Assembly (NCBI GenBank): GCA_963693365.1
Contig: CAVNZM010000001.1
Coordinates: forward strand, 1,240,001 to 1,304,000
Length of the DNA: 64,000 bases
From: Amoebidium appalachense
Lineage: Eukaryota > Ichthyosporea
Direction of reading: 5' to 3'
Shown one piece after another: positions 53,694 through 64,000 of this stretch. Within the stretch, counting starts at the first letter, position 1. Every line of letters starts with the position of its first letter. A model generated the notes under the pieces. The model saw only the letters and a list, made by a program, of their open reading frames with translations, was not told where the DNA came from and did no database searches. Made by a program: the position numbers and the translations under genes.

Positions 53694-54132
53694 CTGAAGG
53701 GCACAGGCATCCCACTGACGGTGAAGGATGCGGATCTGATCGGGTTTGCCTTGGAGGTAGTGTTGACGGAATTTCCACATGGCCCGTTCAGGGTCCATGC
53801 CAATACGGTACTGGGCAACGGTGGTGAGCACGGAAGGGTCGATGTTCTGAATCATATGCAGCAGGAGGCAGTTGCGGGCCTCCTTGAGTTCCGCGGTAGT
53901 GCCGTAGCCGTAGAAGGGGGGTTCACCGTCAACCGCGACGGTGGTAGGGGGGACGTAGTTGTCAGCAAGCACAACATCCACGAGTCGGACACCTTTAGTG
54001 CCGGTCATCATGCCGAGAAAAATGATTTCCCACTGATAATAGGTGGTTTTGCTATCGGGACCAGTCTTCCCTTCACCTTTCCACCTTTCCACATGGTTAT
54101 TTTTTTTACACCAGTTTTGTTTGGATCCATGA
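53694..54132 (-). pseudogene. copia gag N-terminus (A4)
   Basis: Encodes GEGKTGPDSKTTY through FRQHYLQGKPDQIRILHRQW, as in A2. A 9-bp tandem duplication (CTTTCCACC twice, near 54075-54093) and a changed T-run disturb the first codons after MDPNKT, so the normal start is out of frame. Confidence 0.85.
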
Positions 54133-55117
54133 TTGAAAAACGATCGCTAGTTCTAGATGTGTGTAGGGAGCGTGCAAAAGGGCTGCATAACCTGTTAAAT
54201 TATATAAGTATTTGGGATGTAAGCAGAGACCCAGTGGTGCAGTGTGAAAACACCACAGACACACACAACAACAAAACACGGAACGATCGGAGCAGTGTAC
54301 ACAACAGACATCAATGTTTAGACACGACTGAACTGAATTCATTCTGATCTTCGAATAAATACCTGAAATTCCTCTAAGTCCAATCCATACATGATTTCCG
54401 ACCAGTCGGAAATCAGATCTATCTCTAATAGAAACCAATCACTAAGAACCAATTGCTTTCAGAGAGATCTGGTACGCGGAGACGTACACGATAGAACACA
54501 GACACTAGTTAAGATCAACTCGTGTCATCATCAAGGAAGTTCTAACCTATGACACACTGCAAAGACTCAGACATATCACACTTAACCTTGATGATTGGTT
54601 AAAGCCCGGCAACATGTGAAAACTAAAGTAAATTAATGAAGTCTGAACACACATGTTATTCTAAGTGTAGCCTAAGTGTGTTACTGTCCAATGAACACGT
54701 ATTAAGTAACACAAATCTACCTAACATATATTAGTAGAAAAGAAATACGATTAAACACATGAAGACAAGGAGAGAAAGAAAAGAAAATAAGGAAGGAGAA
54801 AAAGAAAGGAAAAGAGAGCACAGATCAACAAACAAGATAGTAATAGCATAACTATAACCAGAGATATTTATGTACACACGAACATGCACACGTCTCTCCC
54901 TGAGTGGGTGGATCCGTGTACACACAAATAAATATTCTAATCGATATCACAATACACGATTAAAGCCGATACAACACGATTACAAGTATACAAGCATATC
55001 GGAGATCGATGCTACACTTTACATAATAGGAGTGTGACATTTACACTAAGCATATGAACTGAAACATAACACAAACTGAGAAGATCTTACCATATGTAAA
55101 TACTACGTATTACAACA
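53694..55117 (-). mobile_element. A4: family A copia fragment (gag start and 5' LTR)
   Basis: Minus orientation: 5' LTR 54193-55117 (925 bp, palindrome 54393-54414), leader, and the first part of gag. The LTR abuts H RNase H at 55118, so A4 inserted into H; its body beyond CALQP is cut by the J LTR. Confidence 0.9.
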
Positions 55118-56270
55118 TCATCGGGTAGCCGAGTTCACGGAGGAGATCACGGTGCCAGATGACGTTTTGAACGGCAGCATTGATGGCCAGAAGCTCAGCC
55201 TCGGTGGTGGATGTTGCCGTGATGGACTGCAGCTTCGAATACCATGTGATTGGGATGCCCTTGAAGAAGATGACGTATCCGGTGGTTGAACGACGGGTGT
55301 TGGGGCAGTTAGCAAAGTCGGCATCAGAATAACACTCCAGCAAGGGAGTGTTGTCGTCGGATGCAGACCTGTCGTAGTGAAGGCCGAGGTTGGAAGTGCC
55401 GATGAGGTACCGAACTACACGGAGCAGACATTCCCATGCAAGTTTGGTGGGGTTGGCACTGAATCTACCGAGGTAGCCGATGGCAAAGGAGATGTCGGGC
55501 CGGGAACAACGAGCAACCCACAAAAGACGGCCGAGTAGTTCACGGTAGGGAACCTTAATGGGTGGTGAGTCGTTCTCGTTAATGGTGATGACGGTGCCGA
55601 CGGGGATGGGTGTGGCCTTGGGGTTGGCATCGTTGAGGTTGAAGTCTCTGACGATGTCGTTGATGTAGGACTGTTGAAGCAGCTTGAGGTGACCGGGGGT
55701 GTGGATGAGCTGTGTGCCGAGGAAGATGTCGGGGAGGTCGACCTTGCAGAGAGCTGACTTCATGATGTGGTCTACTAGATCCTTGGTGTGGGAAGAGTTG
55801 GCCGTGCAGATGATGATGACGTCGTCCACATAGTTGCCAGTGAGGATGATGTCACCGTTGGGGAAGGACTTGATGTAGACACATGGATCTGAACGGAGGC
55901 GTTCGAGACCGTGAGCAAGGAGGACCTTGTCGAAGTACTCATACCAGGCCAGTGATGCCTGCTTGAGGCCGTAGAGTGCCTTCTTGAGTTTCCAGACCTT
56001 GTGCTCGTTGCCGGGGGTGATGAAGCCAGGTGGTGGCTCAATGTAGATGTCTTCTTGAAGAGGACTGTTGAGGAAGGCCGTTGAGACGTCGAGTTGATGA
56101 ATCTCATGGTTGCCGTCCACACAAGGAGGGCACGGACGGAGGAGGACATCACTACAGGGGATGAGGTGTCACCGTAGTCAACACCGTAGACTTGAGTGAA
56201 GCCCTTTGCAACACCACGACCTTTGATCTTGGTGTCACCGGCTGAGTTGAGGACTTTCTCAGTCACAATC
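55118..56270 (-). pseudogene. pol: copia RT and RNase H (H)
   Basis: RT begins VTEKVLNSAGDTKIKGRGVA, shifts frame near 56120, then HEIHQLDVSTAFLNSPL, VWKLKKALYGLKQASLAWYE and the catalytic NYVDDVIII. RNase H: LECYSDADFANCPNTRRSTT (Asp) and TSTTEAELLAINAAV (Glu). The last Asp and the C-terminus are missing because of the A4 LTR. Confidence 0.9.
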
Positions 56271-58121
56271 CACTTAAACTTGATGATGTTGGCATCAGGG
56301 GGGGATCAACGACGGTGAAGACATCCTTGGTGATGAAGGCTTGGTACTCGGAGGTGAGGGCAGCTATGACGACATCACCGTTGGGACCGTTGCAAAGCTT
56401 TTGAATGCCCTTGGGGAGTTGGTCAATGTTGATGGTCGGTGCTGTGATGCTGACCAGTGCCGTAGGTGGCTTGGTGAGACGTGCAGACCGACGAAGGTTC
56501 AGCTTGGGGGGGTCCTTGAGGGGGGTAGGGGCCGGGGAGGTGTTGTAGGCCGGAACAGGGGCATGGAAGCCAGGAATGGAACCGGTGGTGAGGGGGGCAT
56601 CGGTGTCCACAGGGCTGCTCGAGGCCGAGTGGAAGGTGGGGGACCCAGGACGAACCGGAGTCATGTAGCTGGGTTGATGCACAGCAACGGGGGGGGCCGG
56701 TAGCAAGGGTTGTTGGCCAGTGGGGGGGGGGGGCTCGGGGGAGGTACGGGTTCAACCGGGGCTGGTTGGTTGTGCCAGGACGGTTGGGAGATGACCACAG
56801 ACGGAGTTTCATCGTCGTCGTCGGAGGGGGGGTCCAATGTCGGCAGATCGGGTTTGGGGGGATCGGGGACCTGATTGGTGCTGCTCGTGAATTTTGACTC
56901 GTCGAAGATGACGTCACGGCAGATCTTGACTTGGTTGCTGGCACGGTCGAGGATCTTGTGTGCCTTGGAGGGCAGATCCCAGCCGACGTAGGTGCCGACT
57001 CTGACGGTTGATGCAAGCTTGTTCCTCTTGGATCGGGGAACATCCACATAGGCAGGGGAGCCGAACACGTGGAGCTGGGAGACGTCGGGTTTGAAGCCGT
57101 GGAAGGCCTCGAAGGGGGTGTTGCCGTTGGCAGCAGATGACGGTGTGACGTTGATGATGTAGCCAGCATGCTTGAGAGCAGCAACCCACAACTTGGGAGA
57201 GAGAGGTTGATCCTTGTCGGCATGGAGGAAGCAACGGACTGTCTCTTGCAGTTCTCTCATCTTCCGTTCAACAACACAGTTGTGCTGTGGTGTGTCGACG
57301 GGGGCAAACTCCATGATGATGCCTTTCTGCTTGCAGTAGGCCTCGGTGTCCTTGGATGTGAACTCGGAGCCGGAGTCAAACCGAAGATGGGTGACGATCT
57401 CAGGTGTCTGACGTTCGATGGTTTCAACGAGAGACTGAATGTAGCTGAGGGTTTCAGCACGGTTGTAGAGGGGGAACACGGTGGTGTAACCGGTGGCATC
57501 ACAAACACACACCAGAGCAACCTTGTAGCCTCCGTAGGAAGCACAGGGAGCTTCGAAGAAGTCCAGGTGCCACTTAGCACCGGGGATGGTGAAACGGGAA
57601 CGGGTGCCGGGAAATGGAGCCTTGGTGGTCTTGCCAGACATGCAGCCGAAGCAGTCACTGTTGTCGGGTGACTTGAGGGAGGGGGACATGCCAATGACAA
57701 GCTCATCCTTGGCCATTCTGGTGACGGTGGATAGGGCACGGTGGCCGAGACGGTTGTGCCAAAGGGTGAGGTCGTCGGTTGGTTGAGTCCTTTCTGTGTA
57801 GGCTTGGACCCACGGGTGTTGAGGAGTGTCAATCACGTAGTCAGTGATGTAGTAGAGACCGTTGAGGGGAGTGAGGTCGGAAATAATGTCACCATTACGG
57901 CTGTAGAGGAACGACGGGTGGGTGTCTGCATCGTCACAATGACCCAAAAGGCCGGCAGTTGAGGCCATGGAGGCAGACACGAGGAAGGACGGTGACTCGG
58001 GTACGTAGAGAGCATTGATGCTGCACGGGGTTGAGTTGCCGTTGTAGTGCAGTGTCAGGTTGATGATGCCACGGTGTGTGGCATTGACGGTGCGGAGGCC
58101 GTGAATGGGGGTGGGGGACAC
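56263..58121 (-). pseudogene. pol: copia protease C-terminus, integrase and linker (H)
   Basis: From HGLRTVNATHRGIINL through integrase LWHNRLGHRALSTVTRMA, DCFGCMSGKTTKAPF, HLDFFEAPCASYGGYK, RFDSGSEFTSKDTEAYCKQ and CVVERKMRELQETV to a Pro-rich linker. Frame changes occur at G/C runs near 56694 and about 56300. All three catalytic residues are visible. Confidence 0.9.
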
Positions 58122-59112
58122 GGGGTAAGGGAGGAGAAATACTCCTTGATGGGGCAGATGTGTGCATTACAAGCACTGTCCCAGACGGGGTCGTCACCCG
58201 TCGGTGTGGTGTGCCGGTGGAGGAGATGAGTGCAAATTGCACACTCTTGTTGCCTTTCTCCTGCTTGGCACGACGAGCAACAGCAACAGCAACAGCCAGG
58301 CTCCGGGCATGCTGTGATGTGGTGGGGTTCGTGGCAGTAGGAACACTCCACTCTCTTGTTGTTGTGCTGTCGGTTACGGTTGTCCCTGTTACCACCGGGG
58401 TAAGGGGAAGTTGAACGGGGGCCGGGTGACTTGGAGGACGGACGAGGATCACGGGAACGGGACGGGGAACGTTGAGGTGTATGCTCACGTCGAGGGATAC
58501 GGTTACGGAGTTCACCGGGGGGAAGCACTCGGCTCTGAAGTGCACGAAGGGGACGGTTGTTGACGGTTGCACCAGTGCCTGCGTCGATGAGGCCGGCACG
58601 GATTTCAGCTCCTCGGATGTCACTGATGAGCTGGTTGAAGGACGGGTAGGCCTTGTTGTTCATCCAGTAGTCTGAGCAGAGACGTTCAATGTCGGTGCAG
58701 GCCAGGGCGATGTTCTTGCGGAGGTGAAGGAAGAACTTACGTACGACATCCTTGTGCTGGACGGGCTCGTCGAGGCAGGCAAGTGTCGTAGCCAGTCGTT
58801 GGAGGCGGGTGAGGTATGCTGTGACGGTGGGGTAGTCTCGGAGTTCAAGCTCCTCGTAGGTGACTTGAATCTGGGTGACTCGGGCCTCCTTCTCTGCCAC
58901 ATACGCCATACGCAGGTTGTGGAAGACTTCTCCACCGTGATCACCGTCTTGCATCCGGCCGGAGTCGTAGAGCTCGGTCGGATGGACGGACTGGTTGAGG
59001 ATCTGGTCGAGGACGTCGGAAGCTTTCTTGTAGGAGTCCTTGGTGCCGTAGCCTAGCCACTGGTTGGCTTCAGTGCCGTCAACCCATTGTGGCCTCTTGA
59101 TAGCGTCAAGGA
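58055..59112 (-). pseudogene. gag: copia gag and protease (H)
   Basis: Gag lacking its first residues (starts within FLDAIKRPQWVDGTEANQWL), then capsid-like sequence, Arg/Ser stretch (SPSRSRDPRPSSKS), zinc knuckle CSYCHEPHHITAC, a CAG-type codon repeat giving a Cys run in one frame, and protease DPVWDSACNAHICP (D-S-A). It shifts at the C-run near 58105. Confidence 0.85.
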
Positions 59113-59675
59113 AAAATGGCTTAGTTTTGTTCTCAAAAGGATGGCTCGCCAATAGTTGCGAGCGAGTACATCTGTAGATCGTGTTGTGCATTCCTGTCTA
59201 TTAATATATGTGTGTTGTGATTGGACAATAGATATATATGGAATTCGGTTTATTGCAAAGTGTCTTCACTTTGAGAGTGTCGACTATTAGGAAATATATG
59301 TATTTAACTTGATAAGTTTCTTTATAGAGACGAACATAAATATATATGTGAGTTAATAGTGACTAGATGTATAATTACTTAATTTATTTAAGTAAGAGTT
59401 TCTAAACTTTAGCTTAATCGGAAGTTGGAATGCGTATGGTCTGTCGGAATGTGTTTTTCTATCTTCTGATAGAACCAATTGGTTCTCCCTCTTTAGTTGT
59501 GATAAGATGATAAGTCGCAAGTACAAAAGGAACCGAGAGCACAATAAAGAATTAGTTGTTGTTTGAATCTTTCAATGTCTCGAGAACAACTCCGATTGCC
59601 CTCTCATTAATGTGTTAGTCGTGTTTTACATGACACCTCTGTGCACTCTGCTCCCTTAGACCCGTACAAAACAAC
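59113..59675 (-). repeat. E-type LTR (3' LTR of element K), truncated
   Basis: Minus orientation: TGTTGTTTTGTACGGG at 59675 to ...CTAAGCCATTTT at 59113, matching the first about 560 bp of the E LTR. It follows a purine stretch (AGAAAAAAAAGAGGGTGAAC) that could be a polypurine tract. Confidence 0.8.
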
Positions 59676-60326
59676 AGTTCACCCTCTTTTTTTTCTTTTT
59701 CCCCCTTCTGTCCACTCTCCTTCTTTTTCTTGTCTACCTCCATTACCTCCTTTCTATCCCTCTTATTGAACTTCACCTCGTGCATGGCAAGCAAGTGACG
59801 TTTAACATTCAACACCACCTCATCTACATCATCATGCTCCCCAAACATGCGTGCAGTGTCTGTGTTTACAGAGAGAGCCTTACGAGCAAACTCGAACTTT
59901 TCCTTATCACTCACGTCACCAGCTAACTCGCAAAGGTCTTCAAAGACCCGATATTCCCTTTCAAAGAATGCACGAGCTTCTACGGGGGACATATCCAGAG
60001 TGGGGAAGGTATACTTCCATTCTCGTAGCTGGGCCCCGAAGGTACGGCGCCGGTCGGCCGTCAGGTATCGGTCGACGAGCCGGGCCGTATACTCGAGCTC
60101 GTTCTCGGGTCGTGTGAAGGCCTCGAGCTCCCCGTCCACGTCGTCGGTGCTGTTCTCGTCCTCGTCGTCGGGGATGAATCGTGCGGCCTGACGTTTCTGG
60201 CCGAGCGTCCGGGACACCATCTCGTCTCTCCCCTCGTCGTACTGCTGCTCGTATATACGAGCCGTCACCTGGGGGGCCTGCTCGGCCCGGTACGGGTGCT
60301 CCTCCATAAGGGTGCATAAGTCGGCC
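59615..60326 (-). CDS. K ORF2: unrecognised charged protein
   Basis: Starts MADLCTLMEEHPYRAEQAPQ at an ACCATGGCC context (ATG 60326-60324), about 237 codons. Acidic first third (DDEDENSTDDVDGELEAF), a helical middle (DKEKFEFARKALSV, VVLNVKRHLLAMHEV) and a Lys-rich tail (KKKKESGQKGEKEKKEG); the last about 20 codons lie in the LTR. No family is recognised. Position before a 3' LTR and a basic tail suggest a gag-like or accessory protein of an LTR element; that is inference. Confidence 0.5.
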
Positions 60327-60585
60327 ATGGTTTGTGGTCGATGCACTGCTTAATCACTAGGCACGAGGCCGCCACAGTAGGGGCCTTCTTAGTGTCTAAC
60401 ACTAGTGTGGGTGTGGTTGCTATGAGTGTCCTAAGCCACCGTGGTATTTCTGAGTCGTGTTTGAGTGTGAAACTGAAAGCTGTGGTTTGTCTAACGTCTA
60501 GTGTGTGAACCTGTGGTATCTGTGTGTGCAGGGAGCTATCCTCCGCTGCCAACGCGTAGAACATATCTACGTTGAACTTAGCCAT
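60265..60585 (-). CDS. K ORF1: unrecognised protein overlapping ORF2
   Basis: 106 codons from ACCATGGCT at 60585: MAKFNVDMFYALAAEDSSLH, HTLDVRQTTAFSFTLKHDSE and VAASCLVIKQCIDHKPW. It overlaps ORF2 by about 60 bases in another frame. The two starts share an ACCATGGC context. Alternatives are one protein split by an indel or two proteins from one mRNA. No domain recognised. Confidence 0.45.
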   Translation of the reverse strand: MAKFNVDMFYALAAEDSSLHTQIPQVHTLDVRQTTAFSFTLKHDSEIPRWLRTLIATTPTLVLDTKKAPTVAASCLVIKQCIDHKPWPTYAPLWRSTRTGPSRPPR

Positions 60586-61462
60586 GGTGTGGTGTGTGCC
60601 CGAACTCGTGTGGTTGTTTTTGTGTTTTTTTTTTTTTTTTTTTTCTTTTTTTTTTTCTCGTTGTGTTTCTGAGGTGTAGCAACAGCCCAGAAGGAACTGT
60701 CACCGCGTTGCCCTAGCGCGAAAAACCGCACTAAAAGAAAGGTGTAGCTTGTCGTATCCTAACGTGTATGTATTAAGAGACGCGGCACTCTTCTAAGTGC
60801 ACATACACGGAAAGGAACGAACGTGTACTGAAAAACGGTAAAGTTTATTAAGACCAGGCTCCGACGGGCAAACTTAGATCCGAACGGAATGAGGCTAAGT
60901 CACAACTGAGGCCATCAAGGCCGTGCCCTACAAGATCATCATCACCTGGCCCCCCTACGATGCCACATTCCATACATTCCGATCTATTTTATCGTGCGCC
61001 TGCACGAGCTAAGTCGATCGACTCAAACTACTAGTAATATATTTATCCAGTCTCACCCCTCTCCCTTCCCCTAGTGGCACCGCGGAGTCTAATTCTACAT
61101 TTCATACTACCCCCTCCCCCCCCCTCCCTCCCCCCTTTCTTCTACATCGAAATATATAAATACGTTTGGCAGCATACACTATCAAAACTTGCCAATATTT
61201 ACAAAGGGCTTCTGCCCGAACTTATCACATTCCAAAGTCCTCCTACGATCTATCCTACACACTAATTAGAATTCTATTGGTCGGCTGCTCCAGCTGACGT
61301 GGTCCTGCCCTGCGCCGGCAGAGGCAAGAGGCACGCAGCTGTACAGCTATCTTGAGGCCCTGGACTTGATCTTGATGATCTGTGGACCCGGGCCACCCCC
61401 CCCCCCCCCCAATCTCGATCGTAGACTTAGGCTGATCTGCTGAGACGGATTAGTATATGTCA
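60586..61462. other. region upstream of K ORFs, no gene seen
   Basis: Contains a T-run (A-run on the ORF strand, about 60626-60658) close to the K start and otherwise no ORF or repeat I can support. Pyrimidine-rich with a 16-base C-run at about 61396-61411. Confidence 0.4.
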
Positions 61463-61927
61463 GCGTCCCAGTATAAATAATTATCTATAGCCATGTCGTG
61501 CTGGTTGACTGCCAGTCTAAACCTAGTCCTCGGGATGTACCTTCCCCGTGTCTTAACTGGTTGAGCACCAGTCTATAAATCAGTCCACAAGATGTTCATG
61601 CCTTGTGTTTATCTGGGTGGTCCCCAGTATAAAACATTAGCCACCAACACGTCACGCCTACACTAGTGTTTTCTTCTAGAAATATATATATATCGTCGTT
61701 GGCTACCGTCATGTTCCGAGTCTTCCGAGGCAACCTTCGTTGTGTGCTTCTTCCGTTTTGGTTTTCTTCCCCTGCTTGCCCCTCCAAGTCTTCTCCATTT
61801 GTCTTCTCGAGTGGGGAAACTTGACTGTGACTTCACGGCACCTGCTTCTACAAGTGTGAGAGTGTTGACATCAACAGTCACATCAACAAACTTCACGAGA
61901 ACCCAACTTCCAACCCTTGAGTGGGGA
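61463..61927 (+). other. J element 3' internal region, copy 2
   Basis: Matches 52547-52960: GCGTCCCAGTATAAATAAT, two GAGTGGGGA motifs (about 61810 and 61919), the second abutting the LTR as polypurine tract. Confidence 0.6.
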
Positions 61928-62725
61928 TGTCATCTTCCCATGATTATCGGCCAGACTTAGAAGTTGAGTTTTATATATGTTTATTAGTTTGTTGTAGTTT
62001 GTTTCCTTTTCCTTTTCCTTTCTCCCTTTGTTTCTTTCTTTCCTTTCTGTTTCCGTGTGCACCGATATCTTAGATCTGTGTACACATCGAGATATTTAGC
62101 CCGCGCACACGTATTGTCGTTTGTGTCAATGTCTAAATATGTCGTCCAATCAGATCAGGTTGTATTTTCCCAAATATAGTAACCTACATTCCTCATTAAT
62201 TCTATTCGATTCCTTTCCCATCCCATTCCTTTCTATCCTCATTCCTTTCCCTTCTTTTCTCACGACGTAGCATTGTTCTATGTTCCCCAACTATTAGGAA
62301 TACTTATATTTAGACGTGTTATGTTAAGAACATGTATAAATATATGATGTGAACTAATAGATACATAAGTGGTTTCATTTTGTTAAATGTTTCCGTACTT
62401 TTATTAGAAGATTACTTTCATTAGAGGATTGTGTTTTATCTTCTATGTGTCGACAGGCATTTCGATCGATTTATTTACCCTCATAGTTTTCGTCTTTCTG
62501 ATTGGAAAATAGAGTTTTCGTTCTTTTGATTGGTTTATCGATTTCACATTCCTGAGTATAAAGGAACCTTATCTTGAAATAAATATCAAGCAGTCGAATT
62601 CATTGCCTATGGTCCCAGTAATCGTTCCACCTCTCCGGTTGTGTTTCTCCCGTGTGTCTCTGTGTTGTGTATAACATAACACCCATCTGTGCACTCTGCT
62701 TCCCCGTTTACCCACACAAAACAAC
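61928..62725 (+). repeat. J LTR, copy 2
   Basis: TGTCATCTTCCCATG... to ...CACAAAACAACA, 798 bp. Includes a TTCCTTTCCCATCCC pyrimidine repeat absent from copy 1. Confidence 0.75.
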
Positions 62726-63305
62726 ATATTGTCGTTTGTGTCAATGTCTAAATATGTCGTCCAATCAGATCTCGATGTATTTTCCCAAATATAGTAGCCT
62801 ACATTCCTCATTAATTCTATTCGATTCCTTTCCCATTCCATTCCTTTCTATCCTCATTCCTTTCCCTTCTTTTCTCACGACGTAGCATTGTTCTATGTTC
62901 CCCAACTATTAGGAATACTTATATTTAGATGTGTTGTGTTAAGAACATGTATAAATATATGATGTGAACTAATAGTTACATAAGTGGTTTCATTTTGTTG
63001 AATGTTTCCGTACCTTTTATTAGAAGATTTCTTTCATTAGAGGATTGCGTTTTATCTTCTATGTGTCGACAGGCATTTCGATCGATTTATTTTACCCTCA
63101 TCGTTTTCGTCTTTCTGATTGGTTTATCGATTTCACATTCCTGAGTTTTCATCTTGAAATAAATATCAAGCAGTCGAATTCATTTCCTATGGTCCCAGTA
63201 ATCGTTCCACCTCTCCGGTTGTGTTTCTCCCGTGTGTCTCTGTGTTGTGTATAACATAACACCCATCTGTGCACTCTGCTTCCCCGTTTACCCTCACAAA
63301 ACAAC
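62726..63305 (+). repeat. J LTR, copy 3, 5'-truncated
   Basis: Begins at TATTGTCGTTTGTGTCAATG, equivalent to 62113 in copy 2, and runs to CTCACAAAACAAC. It directly follows copy 2 and abuts family A pol. Confidence 0.75.
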
Positions 63306-64000
63306 GCTGACTGCCCCCCCCAACCGTTCACCGTGCCCTACCGTGAGTTACTCGGCCGTCTTCTCTGGGTGGCACGGTGCACACGTCCCGACATTGCCTA
63401 TGCCATCGGTTTTCTTGGTCGGTTCAGCAACAACCCCGGCAAGACTCACTGGGACCTTCTCCGTCATGTGGCCAGGTACCTCCTCGGCACCATTGACCTT
63501 GGCATTGACTACAAGTACTCGGCCACCAAGCCCCCCATACTCGAGTGCTACACGGATGCTGACTTTGCTGGTTGTGCTGACAGCAAGAAGTCCGGTTACA
63601 TCATCGAGTTTGCTGGTATGCCCATCATCTGGTACTCCAAGCTCCAGCCCATCACGGCCACCAGCACCACCGAAGCTGAGCTGATTGCCCTCAATGACGG
63701 CACCCAGGAAGTTGCTTGGGTCCGTGATCTCTGCAAGGAACTCGGCTGCCCCATGCTTGCTCCGACTCCGGTGTATTGTGACAACCAGTCGACCATTGCC
63801 ATCGTCAACTCCACCGGCATCAAGCACCGTACCAAACACATTGCCGTCCGGTACCATAACACCAAAGACTACATTGCCAGTGGGGATGTTGTTGTCCACT
63901 ACGTTAGTCAGCTCACAACTTGGCCGACATCCTCACCAAGCCCCTGGCCCGAGTCACGTCACCCATCGTGCCCGACTTGTGTGCCGGACATTGTCGATTG
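63306..64000 (+). pseudogene. A5: copia RT end and RNase H
   Basis: Family A pol from ADCPPQPFTVPYRELLGRLL through RNase H (CYTDADFAGCADS, TSTTEAELIAL, YCDNQSTIA). It has a 6-base in-frame loss (KKSTTGYI to KKSGYI), a frameshift near 63905 and a small deletion before VPDIVD at the window end. The 5' part is cut by the J LTR. Confidence 0.9.

Larger units (their letters stand above)
55118..59112 (-). mobile_element. H: Ty1/copia element of a second family, both ends lost
   Basis: Minus orientation: gag, protease, integrase, RT, RNase H in copia order. RNase H is cut at its end by the A4 LTR, and gag at its start by an E-type LTR (switch at about 59113). No own LTR is identified. Frames break at C/G homopolymers. 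Confidence 0.85.

Overview
The window is eukaryotic nuclear DNA. It has GT-AG introns, AATAAA signals, long (CA)n and poly-C microsatellites, and five classes of retroelement: Ty1/copia, Ty3/gypsy with a chromodomain, DIRS-like tyrosine-recombinase elements, an APE-type LINE, and LTR elements of unclear type. I cannot name the species. About 57 of the 64 kb is mobile DNA. No rRNA, complete tRNA gene, bacterial operon or CRISPR was seen.

1-6600: the only host-gene-like part. Five candidate exons (1479-1629, 2157-2205, 2903-2970, 4070-4139, 5496-5578) lead to a terminal exon (5821-6003) whose sequence resembles the KPV...motif I region of N4/N6-type DNA methylases. The introns before the last short one are filled with (CA)n, (GT)n and C/G runs.

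6606-21348: a copia element in minus orientation (A1) that received a second, nearly intact copia of the same family (A2, 7576-14338, TSD TAGCA). Its 5' LTR is broken by a 5'-truncated Ty3/gypsy chromovirus (16199-21014). 21943-25646: a related copia (C), cut by a solo LTR of type B (TSD CTTCT).

25647-43957: a copia in plus orientation (A3) holding two nests. Its 5' LTR contains a DIRS-like element (D1, 26140-29519) inserted with neither target duplication nor loss. Its gag-pol contains a non-autonomous copia derivative (B, 31369-39560, TSD CAAGC), which itself contains an intact LINE (33739-38277). B carries, between PBS and 5' LTR, a 30-nt copy of the 5' half of initiator tRNA-Met, which I read as a reverse-transcription primer fossil.

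43958-64000: a mosaic of copia families G and H, a solo DIRS repeat unit (D3), a larger DIRS copy with RT and RNase H (D2, 46458-52384), LTRs of types B, E, I and J, further fragments of family A (A4, A5), and an unrecognised two-ORF element (K) joined to an E-type LTR.

Inferred interplay: B has no gag-pol but shares LTR ends, leader and 3' UTR with family A, so A-type proteins probably mobilised it. D1 has lost its RT but keeps an open tyrosine-recombinase frame. Most frameshifts in the copia frames sit in G/C homopolymers, so some may be assembly errors.
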